Source: Paenibacillus antibioticophila
GTDB lineage: Bacteria; Bacillota; Bacilli; Paenibacillales; Paenibacillaceae
Direction: 5' to 3'
Length of the DNA: 64,000 nt
Assembly (NCBI RefSeq): GCF_000455265.1
Contig: NZ_HG005139.1
Span: 530,910-594,909 of the forward strand
The notes under the pieces: generated by a model
Told to the model about the DNA's origin: nothing
The model's input: the letters and a program-made list of their open reading frames with translations, nothing else
Database searches by the model: none
In this document: positions 1-9,408 of the stretch, piece after piece
Numbering within the stretch: the first letter of the stretch is position 1
Layout: each line of letters starts with the position of its first letter
Made by a program: the position numbers and the translations under genes

Positions 1-114
1 CCTAATAAACTATTAACTTTTCTATTGTTATTGTTTATGGGCTTATTTGTTTGTTTTCGCTAAAAGATACTCTTTATTCCGCAGAAAATACTGTCTATAG
101 CGAGGTTTCTATTT

Positions 115-120
115 TATAAT
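115..120 (+). promoter_or_regulatory. possible -10 box of the first chemoreceptor gene
   Basis: A perfect TATAAT lies 36 bases before the start codon. No good -35 box is present at the right spacing, and a sigma-D (flagellar) promoter could not be made convincing. The assignment rests on the -10 hexamer alone. Confidence 0.3.
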
Positions 121-156
121 GTTAGGTAAATTGACATTACAGAACGGAGTGGAGCT

Positions 157-1545
157 ATGTTCCGATTTCAATCAGCAGTCAAGAATAAACGCGAGGAGGT
201 TTCTCCGGTTTGGGAGAAGATGGCCCGGGAATCTTTAGTTGCTGCGGACCGTCTGCAGGCAGCGGTTAGTGAAGTGGATGAAAGCATGGAGCAGCTTCAA
301 GAGTTGTCTGATATTTCCTCAGCACTGGACATGGACTTGAAGGCAGGCAGTGAGCGTTCTTTGGAGCAAATGCAGGAAAGCCTGGCTGTGGTTCAGGAGG
401 TCGCTTCCTCCGCACAGCGAATTCAGAATGCGGCTGAACAGCTGCATCTTCGGAGCGACAAGACACTTCAGGAAGCATCACGTATTACACAGGCATTGGC
501 TGAGGCGGATGGTACGATCCGCTCGCTGGCGGAATCGCAGCAGTCCATTTCCGGTCCATTGGGTGATCTTGAGAACAATACACATCAATTAAACAAGCTA
601 TATGAGGAATTAGAGGGAATTGCAGGCGAGGTATCCTTACTCGCTTTAAATGCGTCCATTGAAGCAGCGAGATTGGGAGAGCAGGGCAGAGGCTTCGATG
701 TGGTGGCAAGCCGGATGCGGCAATTGGCTGAACAGAGTACAGCTGCAATCGGCAATTCGGCTCCGTTGTTTCGCCAGATCTCAAATGAAGTATCCCGGGT
801 GAAGGATACAATCAAGCAGGGGCAATCCTCGGCTATGGACGGGGTGGCGTTGTTGAGATCCATGGGAGACGATATTCGATATATTTCCGAGGAGATTGCC
901 TCTGTGAACGAACACGTTGCGGAGACAGGACGTCTCAGCATGGAGCAATCGGAAATGACTCGTAATATGAAGGTTATGATGCAAGAAGTACATCAGGTGC
1001 TTCAAAGCAATATCATCCATGTTGACGGGGCGCTGCAGCGCATGGATTCTCAGCGAGTACATATCTCCCGGCTGAAGTCGGTAGCCGCAGGGCTTCATCT
1101 TGCCCAGGATGAGCTTTTATCTTCTCTGGATACTGTTCGGGGAGTTCTTGATCAGCAGGACACAGGATTGACCTCAGCTTATGTGGAGGAGATCGGACAA
1201 GCCTTCACGGACAAGCTGCATGCTGAAGCGGCCAGCGGTCTGTATGAGGAGATGAATATAGATGCACATCATACAGCGCTAAAGTCTTTGTTAGCCAGGG
1301 AAGCTGGGTTGGAGGCAGCCTGGACCAATCGTGCGGACGGAACCTTTGTTGTCTCCATCCCGGAGGCAGGATTGCTGAATGCTAAGGGCAGGGAATGGTT
1401 TCGGCAGGCTATGAAGGGAAGTGCTGTCATATCGGATGTATATGTATCGGCGATTACGAAACAGCGCTGTATTACACTATCGGTACCCATCACAAAGGGC
1501 GGGGCAGTCGTCGGTGTTCTGGGAGCGGATTTGTCGCTGGGCTAA
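157..1545 (+). CDS. soluble methyl-accepting chemotaxis protein with C-terminal sensor-like domain
   Basis: 462 residues with no predicted membrane segment. Residues 1-330 are a long heptad-rich helical region. It holds the conserved chemoreceptor hairpin tip at about 152-193, where LLALNASIEAARLGEQGRG is close to the family consensus that binds CheA and CheW. The C-terminal ~130 residues look like a PDC/Cache-type ligand domain (GREWFRQAMKG, then a beta-rich VLGADL end). The order is therefore inverted relative to ordinary transmembrane receptors, with the signalling domain first. It probably senses a cytoplasmic signal. ATG follows an ACGGAGTGGAG ribosome-binding site. It stands alone and is not in a che operon. 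The receptor fold is certain; ligand and domain name are inferred. Confidence 0.85.
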   Translation: MFRFQSAVKNKREEVSPVWEKMARESLVAADRLQAAVSEVDESMEQLQELSDISSALDMDLKAGSERSLEQMQESLAVVQEVASSAQRIQNAAEQLHLRSDKTLQEASRITQALAEADGTIRSLAESQQSISGPLGDLENNTHQLNKLYEELEGIAGEVSLLALNASIEAARLGEQGRGFDVVASRMRQLAEQSTAAIGNSAPLFRQISNEVSRVKDTIKQGQSSAMDGVALLRSMGDDIRYISEEIASVNEHVAETGRLSMEQSEMTRNMKVMMQEVHQVLQSNIIHVDGALQRMDSQRVHISRLKSVAAGLHLAQDELLSSLDTVRGVLDQQDTGLTSAYVEEIGQAFTDKLHAEAASGLYEEMNIDAHHTALKSLLAREAGLEAAWTNRADGTFVVSIPEAGLLNAKGREWFRQAMKGSAVISDVYVSAITKQRCITLSVPITKGGAVVGVLGADLSLG

Positions 1546-1578
1546 TCAGCGCAGTATTCAGCGCAGGTATTCACAGTA

Positions 1579-1607
1579 TTGTGTCTTTATAGCTTTTCCC
1601 CTATAAT
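1579..1607 (+). promoter_or_regulatory. sigma-A-like promoter of the B12 operon
   Basis: TTGTGT (1579-1584), a 17-base spacer and a perfect TATAAT (1602-1607) sit about 40 bases ahead of the cobalamin aptamer. This is the expected place for the promoter of a riboswitch leader. Confidence 0.6.
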
Positions 1608-1650
1608 CCAATAGAGAAAGAAAGGTCTGAACGAGAATCGAATAATATGC

Positions 1651-1835
1651 CTGTTAGGTCCTGAAGCCGACGTTTTGCGTGTGTCTTCGGGTTAAAAGGG
1701 AAGCCGGTGGAAGTCCGGCACGGTCCCGCCACTGTAACCAGGGATGAAGCTGCATGAGGCCACTGCAAGCAAGATTGCTTGACGGGAAGGCGAGCATTCA
1801 TCGGAACCTGGAAGTCAGGAGACCTGCCAGCAGGA
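1651..1835 (+). promoter_or_regulatory. cobalamin (B12) riboswitch aptamer
   Basis: The core matches the B12-element consensus: GAAGCCGGTGGAAGTCCGG at about 1700, immediately followed by CACGGTCCCGCCACTGTAA. The 3' part has the conserved AAGTCAGGAGACCTGCC at 1812-1828. The closing P1 helix pairs AGGTC (1656-1660) with GACCT (1821-1825). It precedes btuFCD-cobTUS, exactly the gene set this riboswitch class controls; coenzyme B12 binding should lower expression. Confidence 0.95.
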
Positions 1836-1932
1836 AGCAGACGGTCCTTCGAGGAAAGGATAACGTTCTATCAAAGCAAGCGGATTGCCTGTACATGATT
1901 CAGGCTTGCTCCGTGCTCTCTTTGAAGACGTG

Positions 1933-1965
1933 ACCCTCCCAACGCGGACGGGTTTTCTTTTTTTG
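1933..1965 (+). terminator. riboswitch expression-platform terminator
   Basis: A short GC hairpin (ACCC and CC arms pairing with GG and GGGT around an AACGC loop, with a small internal bulge) runs straight into TTTTCTTTTTTTG. It lies between the B12 aptamer and btuF, so it is the likely transcription-termination output of the riboswitch. Confidence 0.7.
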
Positions 1966-2029
1966 TCCCGTTTATTCGTGTTCCGACACTTCTTGACTAC
2001 ATTACAGATTATGGGGGAGAGAATGAATC

Positions 2030-3046
2030 ATGAAGAAATGGACTCAGATGTGGACGCTGGTACTGCTGGCTCTCGTGATCGCACTGACAGGCTGTGGTGC
2101 CAAGGAGAACAATAGTGCCGCGACAAATAACGCAACAAATGCGGTTCAAAATGCTGCAAACGAGACTTCATCCAATACAGCGGATGAACAACCTGCTGAT
2201 TCATTAAGCACGGAATATCCGTTAACAGTGACAGATGCCTTCGGAGCGGAATTCACCTTCGAATCTGCGCCAGAGCGCATCGTATCTCTTGCGCCTTCCG
2301 AGACCGAAGGGTTGTTCGCGCTGGGTCTGAATGAGCAGGTAGTAGGGGTATCCGATAATGATGATTATCCGGAAGCGGTTCAAGACAAGCCGCGGATGGG
2401 CGGGTTTCAAATCAATGTTGAAGCTGTCATCGCAGCCCAGCCTGATTTAGTGCTTGCCGGCAACCTGGTTGGTGAGGACGTGGTAAAGAGTCTTAGTGAC
2501 CTTGGAATCAAGGTGTATCGTTCCAATCCGAAGACGGTGGAGCAAGTCATGGAGAATATCCGTACCGTCGGACAAATCACAGACCGCGGACAAGCCGCAG
2601 AGGAAGTTATTGCGGGGATGGAAGCCGAGTTGAAGAAAGTAACCGATGCGGTGCAATCCGTACCGGATGATCAGAAGAAGCAAGTATATATCGAATTTTC
2701 GACGAGCTGGACGGTTGGCAAGGGTGAATTCATGGATGAAATGATCACACTTGCCGGAGGAGTGAACGTGGCTTCCGACATTACCGGCTGGAGCGAAATC
2801 AATGAAGAAAACATTATTCAAAAGAATCCGGATGTCATTCTGTATGCGCAAAGTGTAATAGATGAAAAGAATCGCACACTGGCCGAGATCATCAAGTCAA
2901 GAGGCGGGTGGGAGCAAATCACGGCGGTGAAGGAAGACCGTATTGTTGGCTTGGATGACAATCTGTTAAGTCGTCCGGGTCCGCGTGTGACTCAAGGCTT
3001 GATTCAGGTTGCCGCAGCGATTTATCCGGACCTGATCCAGCCATGA
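2030..3046 (+). CDS. btuF: cobalamin ABC transporter substrate-binding lipoprotein BtuF
   Basis: 338 residues. The signal peptide ends in a lipobox LTGC (Cys22), so the protein is lipid-anchored outside the membrane. A low-complexity Asn/Ala/Thr linker (about 25-60) precedes a TroA/BtuF-type periplasmic-binding fold: VTDAFG at about 65, ERIVSLAPSETE, then AAQPDLVLAG. The fold fits B12/corrinoid, haem and siderophore binders; the B12 riboswitch upstream and the cob genes downstream point to corrinoids. GGGGGAGAG precedes ATG. Its stop overlaps the next start (ATGA), indicating translational coupling to the permease. Confidence 0.9.
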   Translation: MKKWTQMWTLVLLALVIALTGCGAKENNSAATNNATNAVQNAANETSSNTADEQPADSLSTEYPLTVTDAFGAEFTFESAPERIVSLAPSETEGLFALGLNEQVVGVSDNDDYPEAVQDKPRMGGFQINVEAVIAAQPDLVLAGNLVGEDVVKSLSDLGIKVYRSNPKTVEQVMENIRTVGQITDRGQAAEEVIAGMEAELKKVTDAVQSVPDDQKKQVYIEFSTSWTVGKGEFMDEMITLAGGVNVASDITGWSEINEENIIQKNPDVILYAQSVIDEKNRTLAEIIKSRGGWEQITAVKEDRIVGLDDNLLSRPGPRVTQGLIQVAAAIYPDLIQP

Positions 3047-4086
3047 GATCTAAGCTGACCGGCTACGGTATTCTCGGCTTGGGACTGCTGTGCGTTACGC
3101 TGGTCATCTGTGTCGGCTTCGGCTCTGTATCCGTGCCTGCACGAGAGATTACCGCGATTCTTGCTCATCGCATTCCGGTGATCGGCAGCATGGTAGAACC
3201 GCAGTGGAGTGCCGCATCGGAGACAATTGTGATGCAGGTCCGCTTGCCGCGGGTGCTGCTGGGATTGTTGGTCGGTTCTACGCTGGCTGTAGCGGGAGCT
3301 GCGTTTCAAGGCGTGCTGCGCAATCCGCTTGCAGACCCGTTCACGCTCGGCGTATCCTCCGGATCGGCTGTCGGAGCTGCGGTGCTCATATTCTTTGGCT
3401 GGCAGTTCTCCTGGATCGGCATATTCACGCTTCCGGTCGTCGCCTTTACTACGGGGGCGCTGACGCTGGGCATTGTGCTCTGGCTTGCCCGTGAGCAGGG
3501 GAAGATTCCTGCGGAAAGCCTGATCCTGTCCGGCGTAGTGATGCAGTCCTTTTTAGGTGCGATTGTGTCGTTCCTGACCGCGATGTCGAAGAAGACGATA
3601 AATGAAATTATGTACTGGACAATGGGAAGCTTGAACCTCCGAGGATGGTCGTATACGGCCATCCTGCTTCCATATTTACTGGCAGGCTTGATCTTCCTGT
3701 GGAGCCAGGCCCGTTCCTTGAATCTGCTGGCGCTTGGCGAGAAACAAGCGGCACATTCCGGGCTTCATGTGGAAAGGACCAAAATACTGACTCTGCTTGT
3801 CGCTACATTAATGACGGCAACTGCTGTATCGGTGTCCGGGGTCATTGGCTTTGTCGGCCTGGTCATTCCCCATATGATCCGTTTGTTCACCGGCTCTGAT
3901 TACAGATTGATTATTCCGTTATCCGCTCTTGGCGGGGGGATCTTTATGATGTGGAGCGATCTGGCAGCCAGATCGCTGCTTGCGCCTACGGAGATTCCTC
4001 TGGGTGTGATTACAGCATTTATAGGCGCTCCGTTCTTCGGATATTTGCTGTACCGAAAGAAAAAAGTCAGAGAGAGTGAGTCATGA
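3043..4086 (+). CDS. btuC: cobalamin ABC transporter permease BtuC (FecCD family)
   Basis: 347 residues, about ten hydrophobic segments, typical of the FecCD/BtuC permeases. Recognisable family stretches are RLPRVLLGLLVG near residue 66, GAAFQGVLRNPLADP near 85 and GLVIPHMIRL near 270, the last being the region that contacts the ATPase. The ATG overlaps the btuF stop by four bases, and the gene ends overlapping btuD. It forms the membrane channel of the corrinoid importer; specificity is inferred from the riboswitch and operon. Confidence 0.9.
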   Translation: MRSKLTGYGILGLGLLCVTLVICVGFGSVSVPAREITAILAHRIPVIGSMVEPQWSAASETIVMQVRLPRVLLGLLVGSTLAVAGAAFQGVLRNPLADPFTLGVSSGSAVGAAVLIFFGWQFSWIGIFTLPVVAFTTGALTLGIVLWLAREQGKIPAESLILSGVVMQSFLGAIVSFLTAMSKKTINEIMYWTMGSLNLRGWSYTAILLPYLLAGLIFLWSQARSLNLLALGEKQAAHSGLHVERTKILTLLVATLMTATAVSVSGVIGFVGLVIPHMIRLFTGSDYRLIIPLSALGGGIFMMWSDLAARSLLAPTEIPLGVITAFIGAPFFGYLLYRKKKVRESES

Positions 4087-4889
4087 TGCTCGAAGTAAAG
4101 CAGGCGTCCAAAGCGTACGGCAAGCAGCAGGCATTAAAGGATATTGACTGGAAGGTCAAGCGAGGGGAGTTCTGGGGAGTTATCGGCCCGAACGGCAGCG
4201 GCAAGAGCACCTTGCTGAATTTGCTGTCCGGCACGGAGAGGGCGGACGCCGGGGAAGTCCTTCTCCATGGCAAGCCGATCGAATCCTATCGACGTAAAGA
4301 GCTCTCAAGGCGTCTTGCCGTATTGCAGCAGGATGGCCTTCCTCCCATTTCGTTTACGGTCAGAGAGGTATTGGAAATGGGGCGTTATCCTTTTCAGAAC
4401 TGGCGAGGAATGGATATGGATGAGCATGCGGAGCATATTCTGGAAGACATTATGCAACGTCTTGACCTGACCTCGCTTGCCGATCGGCCGCTAAGCAGTT
4501 TGAGCGGAGGCCAGCGTCAACGGGCTGCCTTGGGCAAGGTAATGGCTCAGCAGCCTGAGATTATTTTACTGGATGAGCCGACTACTTTTCTCGATATTCG
4601 CTATCAGCTGCAATTTATGGAATTGGTCGAGACATGGCGGCAGCAAGAGGACTTGACGGTGATTGCAGTTATGCATGACCTCAATCTGGCCTCTTTATAC
4701 TGCAATGCCTTGCTTGTGCTGGATCGAGGGCAAGTTGCTGGCTCTGGCTGCCCGAAGCAGTTGATGACGCCTGAGCTGATCCGGAGAATTTTTGCGGTTC
4801 ATGCGTATAATGTGCCGCATCCCGATCACGGCGAACCACAGCTGCTGTATCGAAAGGGGCCTTCACAGACCTCACCGGATGAATTCTGA
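4083..4889 (+). CDS. btuD: cobalamin ABC transporter ATPase BtuD
   Basis: 268 residues, single nucleotide-binding domain. Walker A GPNGSGKS at 35-42, Q-loop LQQDG near 90, signature LSGGQRQR near 140, Walker B ILLDEP near 160, switch His in MHDLN near 195. This is the FepC/BtuD-type importer ATPase. Two consecutive ATGs (4083, 4086) are possible starts; the first overlaps the btuC stop as ATGA. It powers BtuCF. The last ~20 residues are not conserved. Confidence 0.9.
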   Translation: MMLEVKQASKAYGKQQALKDIDWKVKRGEFWGVIGPNGSGKSTLLNLLSGTERADAGEVLLHGKPIESYRRKELSRRLAVLQQDGLPPISFTVREVLEMGRYPFQNWRGMDMDEHAEHILEDIMQRLDLTSLADRPLSSLSGGQRQRAALGKVMAQQPEIILLDEPTTFLDIRYQLQFMELVETWRQQEDLTVIAVMHDLNLASLYCNALLVLDRGQVAGSGCPKQLMTPELIRRIFAVHAYNVPHPDHGEPQLLYRKGPSQTSPDEF

Positions 4890-4937
4890 TAGAATAGGAA
4901 TACGATAATTCGATATCTTGGAAGCGAGGTTGAAACG

Positions 4938-6029
4938 ATGAATCAGACGATCTCAAGCCTGGTGGATAGCATTGCTCCGGTGGACAAGTCTGCGGAAGAG
5001 GCGGCTCTGGCCCATCTGAACCAGTTGACGAAGCCCCCCGGCAGTCTCGGCAAATTGGAGGCGTTAGCCGTCAAGCTCGCCGGAGTGAGCGGAAAAGTCA
5101 TGTCCTCCTATCCTGCACGCGCCGTTGTTGTAATGGCCGGAGATCACGGGGTATGTGAAGAAGGAATCAGTGCTTTTCCGTCCGAGGTTACCGCGCAAAT
5201 GGTCGGTAATTTCCTGAATGGCGGTGCGGCTGTCAATGTGCTTGCCCGTCAAGCGGATGCTGAGGTGCTCTGTGTTGACATCGGGGTACAGACGGACTTG
5301 CAGCACCCTGGATTGATATCGAAAAAAATCAGGTACGGGACAGCTAATATGGTCAAGGAGCCGGCGATGACGCGGGAAGAGGCGGAGGCGGCTATTATGG
5401 CTGGCGCTGAGGTTGCCCGGAGTGCCTTCTCCCGCGGTGTGAGACTCTTTGTGACCGGTGAGATGGGGATCGGCAATACAACGGCAAGTGCGGCTGTGAT
5501 GAGCGGATTGACGGGCATCTCCACCCGGGAGAGCGTTGGCAGGGGGACCGGAATTGATGATGAGGGGCTTCGTCTCAAAATCATTACTGTAGATCGGGCC
5601 CTCGAATTGCATAAGCCGAATGGTCAAGATCCGGTGGATGTTCTGTCCAAGGTAGGCGGCCTGGAAATTGCCGGTCTTACGGGCGTTATCCTCGCAGCTG
5701 CGGCACTTCGCTGTCCTGTCATTATTGACGGATTCATCTCGAGTGCGGCTGCACTCGCCGCAGCTAAGCTCGCGCCTGATGCTGTCCATTATATGATTGC
5801 TTCCCATGTATCTCAAGAGCCTGGGCATGTTCATTTGCTGAAGGAGCTTGGTCTGGAGCCTATGCTGCATCTTGATATGCGGTTAGGGGAAGGGACCGGC
5901 GGTGTGCTTGCTATTCACCTTGTAGATGCTGCTTGCAAAATCATGGCGGAGATGGCGACATTCACAAGCGCCGGAATCTCTTCAGCTTCTGATGGGGCAG
6001 CACCCTCGCCTGAGGGGGAAGCACGATGA
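4938..6029 (+). CDS. cobT: nicotinate-nucleotide-dimethylbenzimidazole phosphoribosyltransferase CobT
   Basis: 363 residues, normal length for CobT. It activates the lower ligand by converting nicotinate mononucleotide plus dimethylbenzimidazole to alpha-ribazole phosphate. Diagnostic motifs are LTKPPGSLGKLE near residue 30, VMAGDHGVCEEG near 65, GEMGIGNTT near 175 and HLDMRLGEGTG near 315, which holds the catalytic Glu. Start ATG follows AGCGAGGTTG. It sits 48 bases after btuD and overlaps cobU by four bases (ATGA). The last ~20 residues (Ser/Ala/Gly/Glu) look like a non-conserved tail. Confidence 0.95.
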   Translation: MNQTISSLVDSIAPVDKSAEEAALAHLNQLTKPPGSLGKLEALAVKLAGVSGKVMSSYPARAVVVMAGDHGVCEEGISAFPSEVTAQMVGNFLNGGAAVNVLARQADAEVLCVDIGVQTDLQHPGLISKKIRYGTANMVKEPAMTREEAEAAIMAGAEVARSAFSRGVRLFVTGEMGIGNTTASAAVMSGLTGISTRESVGRGTGIDDEGLRLKIITVDRALELHKPNGQDPVDVLSKVGGLEIAGLTGVILAAAALRCPVIIDGFISSAAALAAAKLAPDAVHYMIASHVSQEPGHVHLLKELGLEPMLHLDMRLGEGTGGVLAIHLVDAACKIMAEMATFTSAGISSASDGAAPSPEGEAR

Positions 6030-6598
6030 TCGTATTGGTCACAGGCGGCGCGCGAAGCGGCAAGAGCAGCTTTGCCGAGTCCTGGTGCATAAAGCACAGT
6101 GATTCCGGGAGCGGGCTGTATATTGCGACTGCACAGGCTTTTGACGAGGAGATGAAGGAGCGTATTCAGCATCACCGGGGCCAGCGTGAGGGGACCGGGT
6201 TCAAATGGACCACGCTGGAGGAGCCTCTCCGACTGCCCGAGCTTCTCTCGACCTCTGGTCAAGCAGGGAGCAGTTCATCGGTTGTGCTTGTGGATTGTCT
6301 TACCTTATGGCTTTCCAATGTGCTGCTAAGCGATGAGGAAGAGAATGGCCCAAGGGAGGAATCCCGGACAGAGTCCAGCATTCGTCGGCTTGTTGAAGCT
6401 GTGTCGGCATATTCAGGTCAACTTGTTCTGGTGACCAATGAGGTAGGAAGCGGTATTGTTCCGGAATATAAATTGGGGAGACAGTACAGGGATCTGGCAG
6501 GACGGCTGAATCAAAGCATCGCAGCGATTGCCGACCAGGTATTTCTGGTAACCGCCGGTATTCCAATCGAGTTAAAGAGCAGGGAGTATCGGTTATGA
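6026..6598 (+). CDS. cobU: adenosylcobinamide kinase / adenosylcobinamide-phosphate guanylyltransferase CobU
   Basis: 190 residues. It phosphorylates adenosylcobinamide and then transfers GMP to give AdoCbi-GDP. The N-terminal P-loop is GGARSGKS (7-14). RIQHHRGQR near 46-53 contains the His that is guanylylated in the family. Further CobU motifs are VLVDCLTLWLSN near 90, and VTNEVGSGIVPE near 140. Starts and ends overlap cobT and cobS as ATGA, so the three are translationally coupled. Confidence 0.95.
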   Translation: MIVLVTGGARSGKSSFAESWCIKHSDSGSGLYIATAQAFDEEMKERIQHHRGQREGTGFKWTTLEEPLRLPELLSTSGQAGSSSSVVLVDCLTLWLSNVLLSDEEENGPREESRTESSIRRLVEAVSAYSGQLVLVTNEVGSGIVPEYKLGRQYRDLAGRLNQSIAAIADQVFLVTAGIPIELKSREYRL

Positions 6599-7407
6599 GA
6601 CAGACGGTACAGCCGCTTCAAGCGGCCTTTCAGTTTCTGACCCGCTTCCCGGTCAAAGCGGAGCTGGATTTCACACCGGAGCTGCTGCGTGCAAGTACGC
6701 GCCATTATCCGTTAGTCGGAGCGGTTATCGGCGTAAGTATATGTGCCTCGGCACTGCTGGCCTCCTGGCTGCTTCCGCCTCTGCCCGCCGCTGTAATCAG
6801 CTTGATCATCTGGGTCTGGCTGACAGGGGGGTTGCATCTTGATGGCTGGATGGATTGTGCAGATGCCCTGCTTAGCTACCGGCCACGAGAAAAGATGCTG
6901 GAGATCATGAAGGACAGCCGTGTAGGAGCCATGGGGGTGCTGGCCTGCGTTCTGCTGTTGATGCTAAAGGCCGCGCTGCTCTCCTCGCTTATTGCTGCCG
7001 GGCAATTGGCTATCTCCTGCGCCTTGTTGACGGTGCCCGTATGGAGCCGCTGGTTCATGGTGTACGCTATGAGCAAATGGCCATCGGCCAGAGACGGAGA
7101 AGGACTTGCTGCAAAATTCGGAGGCCTGAACGCATCTAATGCCCAAAGCGCCGCAGTATCGGCAATCTTAATCACATTCCTGGGGATGACGATTCCCTTG
7201 TTGGTGTTTGGCGTTACCATCGGGCTTCCGGCTGCTTCCTATGGAATCTACTTCTTTGCTGCTCCATTGCTGACGCTAGCTACCGGAGTATATGCAGGCA
7301 GTAGAGTCAATAAGAAGCTGGGCGGATTAACGGGAGATGTGTATGGCGCGCTTAACGAGGGCTTGGAGTGTCTTCTTTTGCTGGCCGCAGTGATTTTGTT
7401 CCTTTAG
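6595..7407 (+). CDS. cobS: cobalamin synthase CobS (adenosylcobinamide-GDP ribazoletransferase)
   Basis: 270 residues, polytopic membrane protein. It joins AdoCbi-GDP and alpha-ribazole(-phosphate), the last assembly step. Family motifs are FQFLTRFPV near residue 12, TRHYPLVGAVIG near 35, GGLHLDGWMDCADALLS near 80 and KDSRVGAMG near 102; the Asp-rich HLDGWMDCAD is the metal-binding site. It closes the operon before a strong hairpin. No corrin-ring genes or cobA are nearby, so in this window the operon supports salvage rather than de novo synthesis. Confidence 0.95.
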   Translation: MRQTVQPLQAAFQFLTRFPVKAELDFTPELLRASTRHYPLVGAVIGVSICASALLASWLLPPLPAAVISLIIWVWLTGGLHLDGWMDCADALLSYRPREKMLEIMKDSRVGAMGVLACVLLLMLKAALLSSLIAAGQLAISCALLTVPVWSRWFMVYAMSKWPSARDGEGLAAKFGGLNASNAQSAAVSAILITFLGMTIPLLVFGVTIGLPAASYGIYFFAAPLLTLATGVYAGSRVNKKLGGLTGDVYGALNEGLECLLLLAAVILFL

Positions 7408-7440
7408 ATGTTCGGTTAATGTGATCTGATCCAAATCCAA

Positions 7441-7482
7441 AAGCGGCTGCCCGAAGGAGCTTGATTCCTTCGGGCAGCCGCT
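7441..7482. terminator. bidirectional terminator between cobS and the convergent chemoreceptor gene
   Basis: AAGCGGCTGCCCGAAGGA pairs almost perfectly with TCCTTCGGGCAGCCGCTT around a short loop. TTTATT follows on the plus strand. The position between two converging genes suggests it serves both. Confidence 0.85.
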
Positions 7483-7487
7483 TTATT

Positions 7488-9179
7488 CTAGATTTTAAAC
7501 TTGAGCACTTCATTTTGAAGGATCAAGGCATGATTGTATAACTCCTGCACGATCTTTGTATGCTCTTCCATTTCCTTGATTTGCTGTTCCGCATAACCGG
7601 CAATTTCTTCGATACTCTTCAACGATTTGCCCGTAATATTGGCGGCCTCTTCCACGGAGGCAGTCACTTCCTCCGTTCCGGCGGAGACCTCCTGCGTAGA
7701 AGCGGAGACGCTTTGGATCGTCATGTTGATATTGTTGATTAATGCAGTCAATTGCTCGAAAGCGTTGCTTGCTTGTGTTACGCGCTCTGTGCCTGAATGA
7801 ATCTCGTCACCGACTAGATCCATTGCCTGTACAGAATTCATCGCTTCCTCACGGATGCCCAGCAAATTCTCGCTGATCTGATCCGTTGCAAGCCGCGACT
7901 GCTCGGCAAGCTTGCGCACTTCTTCAGCAACAACCGCAAAGCCTTTGCCATGCTCGCCTGCGCGGGCCGCTTCGATTGCCGCATTGAGTGACAGAATATT
8001 GATTTGCTTCGTAATCTCCATAATCGTGCTGACCGTTGTTGAGATCGACTCCGACCGGTCGTTAAGCGCCGCAATCGACTCTCTTGACTTGGAGGCCGCC
8101 TCTTCGACCAGCTTCATTTGGGAGACGGCGGTTTGAGCAAGCTCGTTGCCTGTCATTGCTTCATTGGAAGCTTGACCGATCTTCACGGTTACTTCAGCCG
8201 AGGAGGTAGCAATATGCTGCACGCCCTGAGAGATTTCCTCCATTGCACGAGCATTTTCAGCCGTAGTGGAAGCAATCGTGTAGCTGCCTTTTTCGATTTC
8301 GCTCGTAGCTGCGCCGGAACGCTCCGTCAGTTCTTTAAAGGTCGCGGCCGATTGATTCAAGTATCCGGACCCATCAACCACGGCCCGGGAGGTCGTCATA
8401 ACCTTGCCGATCATATCCTGCAATTGCTTGCTCATGATTCGGAAGCTCTCCGCCAGCTTGCCGACCTCATCCTTGGAAGTATAATCAACAGTTTCTCTGA
8501 AGTCGCCCTTGGCCACTTTTTCAGTCGCGATGACCAGTTTCTTCATAGGCTTGGAAATTCGGCTGCTGACGATATAGGCCCCAAGCAAGCCGATCACGAT
8601 GACAGTAAGCGAAATCAAGAGACAGATCCAGAGGATAAAGGCTTCCTTGTCCTTGATAAAAGTAGCATCCATGCTTACTGCAAGGATCGCCGTGCTGCCA
8701 GGCAGTGCGATATAGGCGGTCTTATGGTAACCGTACTGGTCTGCATAAAGATCTGTGATGGAGGCATTGCCTTTCGATTCTGCAGATTTCATAGCCTCTT
8801 GAATCTCAAGCTTGTCCCCGACTTTCATCAAAGAATCCTCGCTGACCCCGATGACCGTGGCCTCGCTCTCCTGCAGGTCGAATAAGTAGGCGGAATCCAG
8901 CTGGAATTCTTCTACCTTTTGCGTCAGATAAGACTCGACGGCAAAGCGTGAGTTTTCCTTTCCTTTTAATAGTTGAAGAGCCTGGGAGGTATCAAGTTGT
9001 CTGAAAATATCCTTGGAGCTGGTTTTCAGTACTTTGTCGAACTGGGGGAGAACCTGCTGGTTAATAATTCCGGTAGACACCAAATAGAAGCTGGTAGTAA
9101 ACATTAGTGAAGATAATAAGATAACCACTGTAAATGTAACCATAAACTTGCGGTTGATAGAATGACTCAGTTTCAGCAT
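7488..9179 (-). CDS. transmembrane methyl-accepting chemotaxis protein
   Basis: About 563 residues from the chosen ATG at 9179, which has GGAGAGG six bases upstream; an ATG at 9194 overlaps that ribosome-binding site. One membrane helix near residues 10-33, an extracellular sensor of about 150 residues, a second helix near 183-205, a HAMP domain ([12 protein letters not shown] onward), then the long cytoplasmic signalling helix. The hairpin tip [19 protein letters not shown] and the following [13 protein letters not shown] are textbook. The sensor resembles single-Cache domains and its ligand is unknown. It converges on cobS with a shared terminator. Confidence 0.93.
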   Translation of the reverse strand: MLKLSHSINRKFMVTFTVVILLSSLMFTTSFYLVSTGIINQQVLPQFDKVLKTSSKDIFRQLDTSQALQLLKGKENSRFAVESYLTQKVEEFQLDSAYLFDLQESEATVIGVSEDSLMKVGDKLEIQEAMKSAESKGNASITDLYADQYGYHKTAYIALPGSTAILAVSMDATFIKDKEAFILWICLLISLTVIVIGLLGAYIVSSRISKPMKKLVIATEKVAKGDFRETVDYTSKDEVGKLAESFRIMSKQLQDMIGKVMTTSRAVVDGSGYLNQSAATFKELTERSGAATSEIEKGSYTIASTTAENARAMEEISQGVQHIATSSAEVTVKIGQASNEAMTGNELAQTAVSQMKLVEEAASKSRESIAALNDRSESISTTVSTIMEITKQINILSLNAAIEAARAGEHGKGFAVVAEEVRKLAEQSRLATDQISENLLGIREEAMNSVQAMDLVGDEIHSGTERVTQASNAFEQLTALINNINMTIQSVSASTQEVSAGTEEVTASVEEAANITGKSLKSIEEIAGYAEQQIKEMEEHTKIVQELYNHALILQNEVLKFKI

Positions 9180-9408
9180 GAACATCCTCTCCATTTATCC
9201 AGTTTTCATTTTCTCTATGTTTTTCTCTATGTATTGTAGGCGGACAATGGAAATTGACCGCTGTTCATTATTTCTATTCTATAGAAAAAAAAGGATTTTG
9301 AAAATAAACAATTTTGTGTATTTCATTTTCATTATGGTTACTTTGGGGAAGAAAGTGTAGTAAAGAAGGCTGAATTGTGATAATTTGTCGTTTGGGAGGC
9401 GAAGGCGG

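Noticed and set aside
61..92. Sigma-D promoter of the first chemoreceptor
   Set aside because: TAAA is present but the downstream box (GCAGAAAA) is too far from CCGATAT.
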